Positions 5,517 to 5,831 of a stretch of 5,831 nucleotides of DNA are shown here, piece after piece. The notes below the pieces were generated by a model, which saw nothing but the letters and a program-made list of their open reading frames with translations, was not told the origin of the DNA and ran no database searches. How positions within the stretch are numbered: position 1 is the first letter of the stretch; the number at the start of each line of letters is the position of its first letter. Source of the stretch: Pseudonocardia sp. (GTDB lineage Bacteria > Actinomycetota > Actinomycetes > Mycobacteriales > Pseudonocardiaceae); NCBI GenBank assembly GCA_030147065.1, contig JASLAP010000596.1, positions 1-5,831 on the forward strand, in the 5' to 3' direction. Both the position numbers and the translations under genes were made by a program.

Positions 5517-5831
5517 ATGCCGTCGGTGGACGTGGTCGACGAGACGTTCCTGGCCGTGCCGCCCGCGGTCGTCGCCGCCGAGTTCGCGGCGCCGGCCCGG
5601 TGGCCGCGGCTGTGGCCGGACCTGCGGCTGGAGGTGATGGCCGACCGCGGCGACGCGGGCATCCGGTGGACGGTCACCGGCGCCCTGGTGGGCAGCATGG
5701 AGGTGTGGCTGGAGCCGGTGCTCGACGGCACCGTGCTGCACTACTACCTGCGCGCCGACCCGGCCGGTCCGGACGGGCGGCCGCAGCCGGCACCGCCGCG
5801 CCGCGCCGCGGCCGAGGTCCGCCGCCGCCAG
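5517..5831 (+). CDS. SRPBCC / polyketide cyclase-like protein, 3' truncated
   Basis: The frame runs from ATG 5517 without a stop to the window end, giving 105 residues. Residues 1-25 (VDVVDETFLAVPPAVVAAEF) match the first beta strand and helix of START-like SRPBCC domains. They are followed by RWPRLWPDLRLEV (28-40), then alternating strands: GIRWTVTGALVGSMEVWLEPV (48-68) and GTVLHYYLRADP (71-82). The visible tail turns Pro/Arg-rich (from about 83). SRPBCC domains bind hydrophobic ligands such as lipids or polyketides in a cavity, and no catalytic role can be assigned here. The position divergent from fadD15 and the sequence style fit the small Rv2186c-type conserved protein of mycobacteria. 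I know of no demonstrated function for that family; a role linked to lipid handling beside fadD15 is inference. Confidence 0.8.
   Translation, partial: MPSVDVVDETFLAVPPAVVAAEFAAPARWPRLWPDLRLEVMADRGDAGIRWTVTGALVGSMEVWLEPVLDGTVLHYYLRADPAGPDGRPQPAPPRRAAAEVRRRQ

Noticed and set aside
5405..5731. N-terminal extension of fadD to 5731 on the minus strand
   Set aside because: It would overlap the divergent SRPBCC gene, and the extension lacks family resemblance. The AGGAGG-GTG at 5404 is a clear start.
1..5831. A novel defence, mobile or biosynthetic system in the window
   Set aside because: All six genes fall in conserved housekeeping or envelope families with known synteny. There are no transposase, integrase, toxin-antitoxin, nuclease-helicase or CRISPR signatures and no direct-repeat boundaries.

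Overview
This window is about 5.8 kb of very GC-rich DNA with strong G/C preference at third codon positions. It looks like the chromosome of an actinobacterium. The genes and their order fit a mycolic-acid-lineage relative, and Pseudonocardiaceae is my best guess, by inference only. Six protein genes are supported; the first and last are cut by the window edges. I see no tRNA or rRNA genes, mobile elements, CRISPR arrays or prophage genes.

Layout, left to right: (1) the C-terminal part of a coiled-coil plus NYN/YacP-type RNA-binding or nuclease protein, + strand, ending at 631; (2) a 97-aa protein with an N-terminal four-cysteine motif, 720-1013, +; (3) a 244-bp gap with nested inverted repeats, a candidate sigma-A promoter and a leader; (4) a secreted coiled-coil NlpC/P60 peptidoglycan hydrolase of the RipC type, 1258-2319, +; (5) a strong GC hairpin, then a probably leaderless pimB-type mannosyltransferase, 2420-3547, +; (6) a FadD15-type long-chain acyl-CoA ligase, 3566-5404, -, convergent with pimB; (7) a 112-bp divergent promoter region with a 20-bp imperfect palindrome; (8) the start of an SRPBCC/polyketide-cyclase-like gene, 5517 to the window end, +.

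The order NlpC/P60, pimB', oppositely oriented fadD15, SRPBCC matches, from memory, Mycobacterium tuberculosis Rv2190c (ripC), Rv2188c (pimB'), Rv2187 (fadD15), Rv2186c, with the same relative orientations. There it lies near the cytochrome bc1 (qcr) genes. This is therefore a conserved core cell-envelope neighbourhood: peptidoglycan remodelling (RipC), phosphatidylinositol mannoside synthesis (PimB') and fatty acid activation (FadD15).

I did not find a new multi-gene system. The points most worth checking are local: an alanine at the expected third catalytic position of the NlpC/P60 enzyme, a TetR-like operator over the predicted fadD -10 element, leaderless start architecture at pimB, and the nested inverted repeats upstream of ripC.
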